Assembly (NCBI GenBank): GCA_947179155.2
Contig: OX359286.1
Coordinates: forward strand, 17,304,413 to 17,368,412
From: Hedera helix
Taxonomy: Eukaryota > Streptophyta > Magnoliopsida > Apiales > Araliaceae
DNA: 64,000 bases
Direction of reading: 5' to 3'
Shown: positions 63,599-64,000 of the stretch, in pieces
How positions within the stretch are numbered: position 1 is the first letter of the stretch
Layout of the letters: every line of letters starts with the position of its first letter
Notes under the pieces: generated by a model
What the model saw: the letters and a program-made list of their open reading frames with translations, nothing else
Told to the model about the DNA's origin: nothing
The model's database searches: none
Program-made: the position numbers and the translations under genes

Positions 63599-64000
63599 TG
63601 TCCGATTTATACATGGTCAATTCGCACAAGTATACACGGTCAATCAAGTAATATAGAAGTAAAAAGGATGTCGAACCCACAGGGAACGGATAACAATTAT
63701 TCTAATTATCACGCAATTATCAATTTAAATCTAACTTAAACGATCACCACAGTTGATTATAAAAATAATAAAATTAAATTAAATCTAAAACTAATTAACA
63801 AGGAAGAATTACCAAATAATAAAAGGTTTAGGATTACAACTTCCCCAATTGCACCATCAAAAGATCGTCATCTTAATTCCCATTAATTAATTATATGGAT
63901 TGTTAACTGAGATTGCCTACCTATTTATTAACATTTTTCAGTAATTAATAAAAAGACCTATTCCAGTTATGTTGCTATCTTCATGCAAAACACTTAAAAT
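63599..64000 (-). mobile_element. Athila/Tat-type LTR, partial, running off the window
   Basis: Left end TGTCCGATTTATACATGG is comparable to TGTCGGTTATTTTCCC of the LTR at 35361. It then has GCACAAGTATACACGGTCAA and the ATGTCGAACCCACAGGGAA block seen inverted in the other gypsy LTRs. It interrupts the integrase region of the old copia element. Confidence 0.6.

Overview
The window looks like intergenic DNA from a medium- to large-genome eudicot plant. It is AT-rich and packed with nested LTR retrotransposons, miniature inverted-repeat elements (MITEs) and expanded microsatellites. I recognise only one ordinary host gene: an intron-containing AP2/ERF transcription factor of the ERF003 type on the minus strand (7626-8464). 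Almost every other coding-like stretch is retrotransposon gag/pol or an accessory ORF, mostly broken by stops and frameshifts.

Layout. 1-3265: 3' part of an Athila-like Ty3/gypsy element (degenerate ORF, polypurine tract, LTR), abutting a minus-strand gypsy gag-protease fragment (3266-4240). 4241-6829: a cluster of small inverted-repeat elements and a probable Sirevirus-type LTR remnant. 7626-8580: the ERF gene and its TATA box. 8581-15531: mostly anonymous AT-rich DNA, with two foldback elements lodged in (TA)n tracts; one carries an LRR receptor-kinase gene fragment between its arms. 15537-27812: an old, complete minus-strand Ty3/gypsy (Tat-type) element with both LTRs, a degenerate target-site duplication (TSD), gag, protease, RT, a second RNase H and integrase. 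It also has a plus-strand (antisense) accessory ORF, which is split by a 3.0-kb solo LTR. 27813-33824: anonymous AT-rich DNA with diverged duplications. 33825-39252: a solo LTR containing a 3.05-kb Mutator-like element, which contains a long hairpin, which contains another LTR.

39258-64000 is a stack of retroelements. A Sirevirus-like copia element (40195 to about 48980) with a large internal deletion carries an Athila-type composite with inverted LTR ends (44555-48850). An old minus-strand copia element (about 48985 to 63598) was hit by a solo gypsy LTR (60716-62325), by a young copia element (52057-60661, TSD TGTAC on both sides) and by another LTR running off the end (63599-64000). The young element has LTRs about 99% identical by eye, yet its gag-pol carries six disabling lesions.

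I see no tRNA or rRNA gene, no CRISPR array, and no evidence for a new multi-gene system. The most original signals are structural: the captured LRR-kinase fragment, the antisense ORF, the nested hairpin element, the inverted-LTR composite and the defective but recently moved copia copy. All similarity and divergence statements are by eye; no search or alignment was run.
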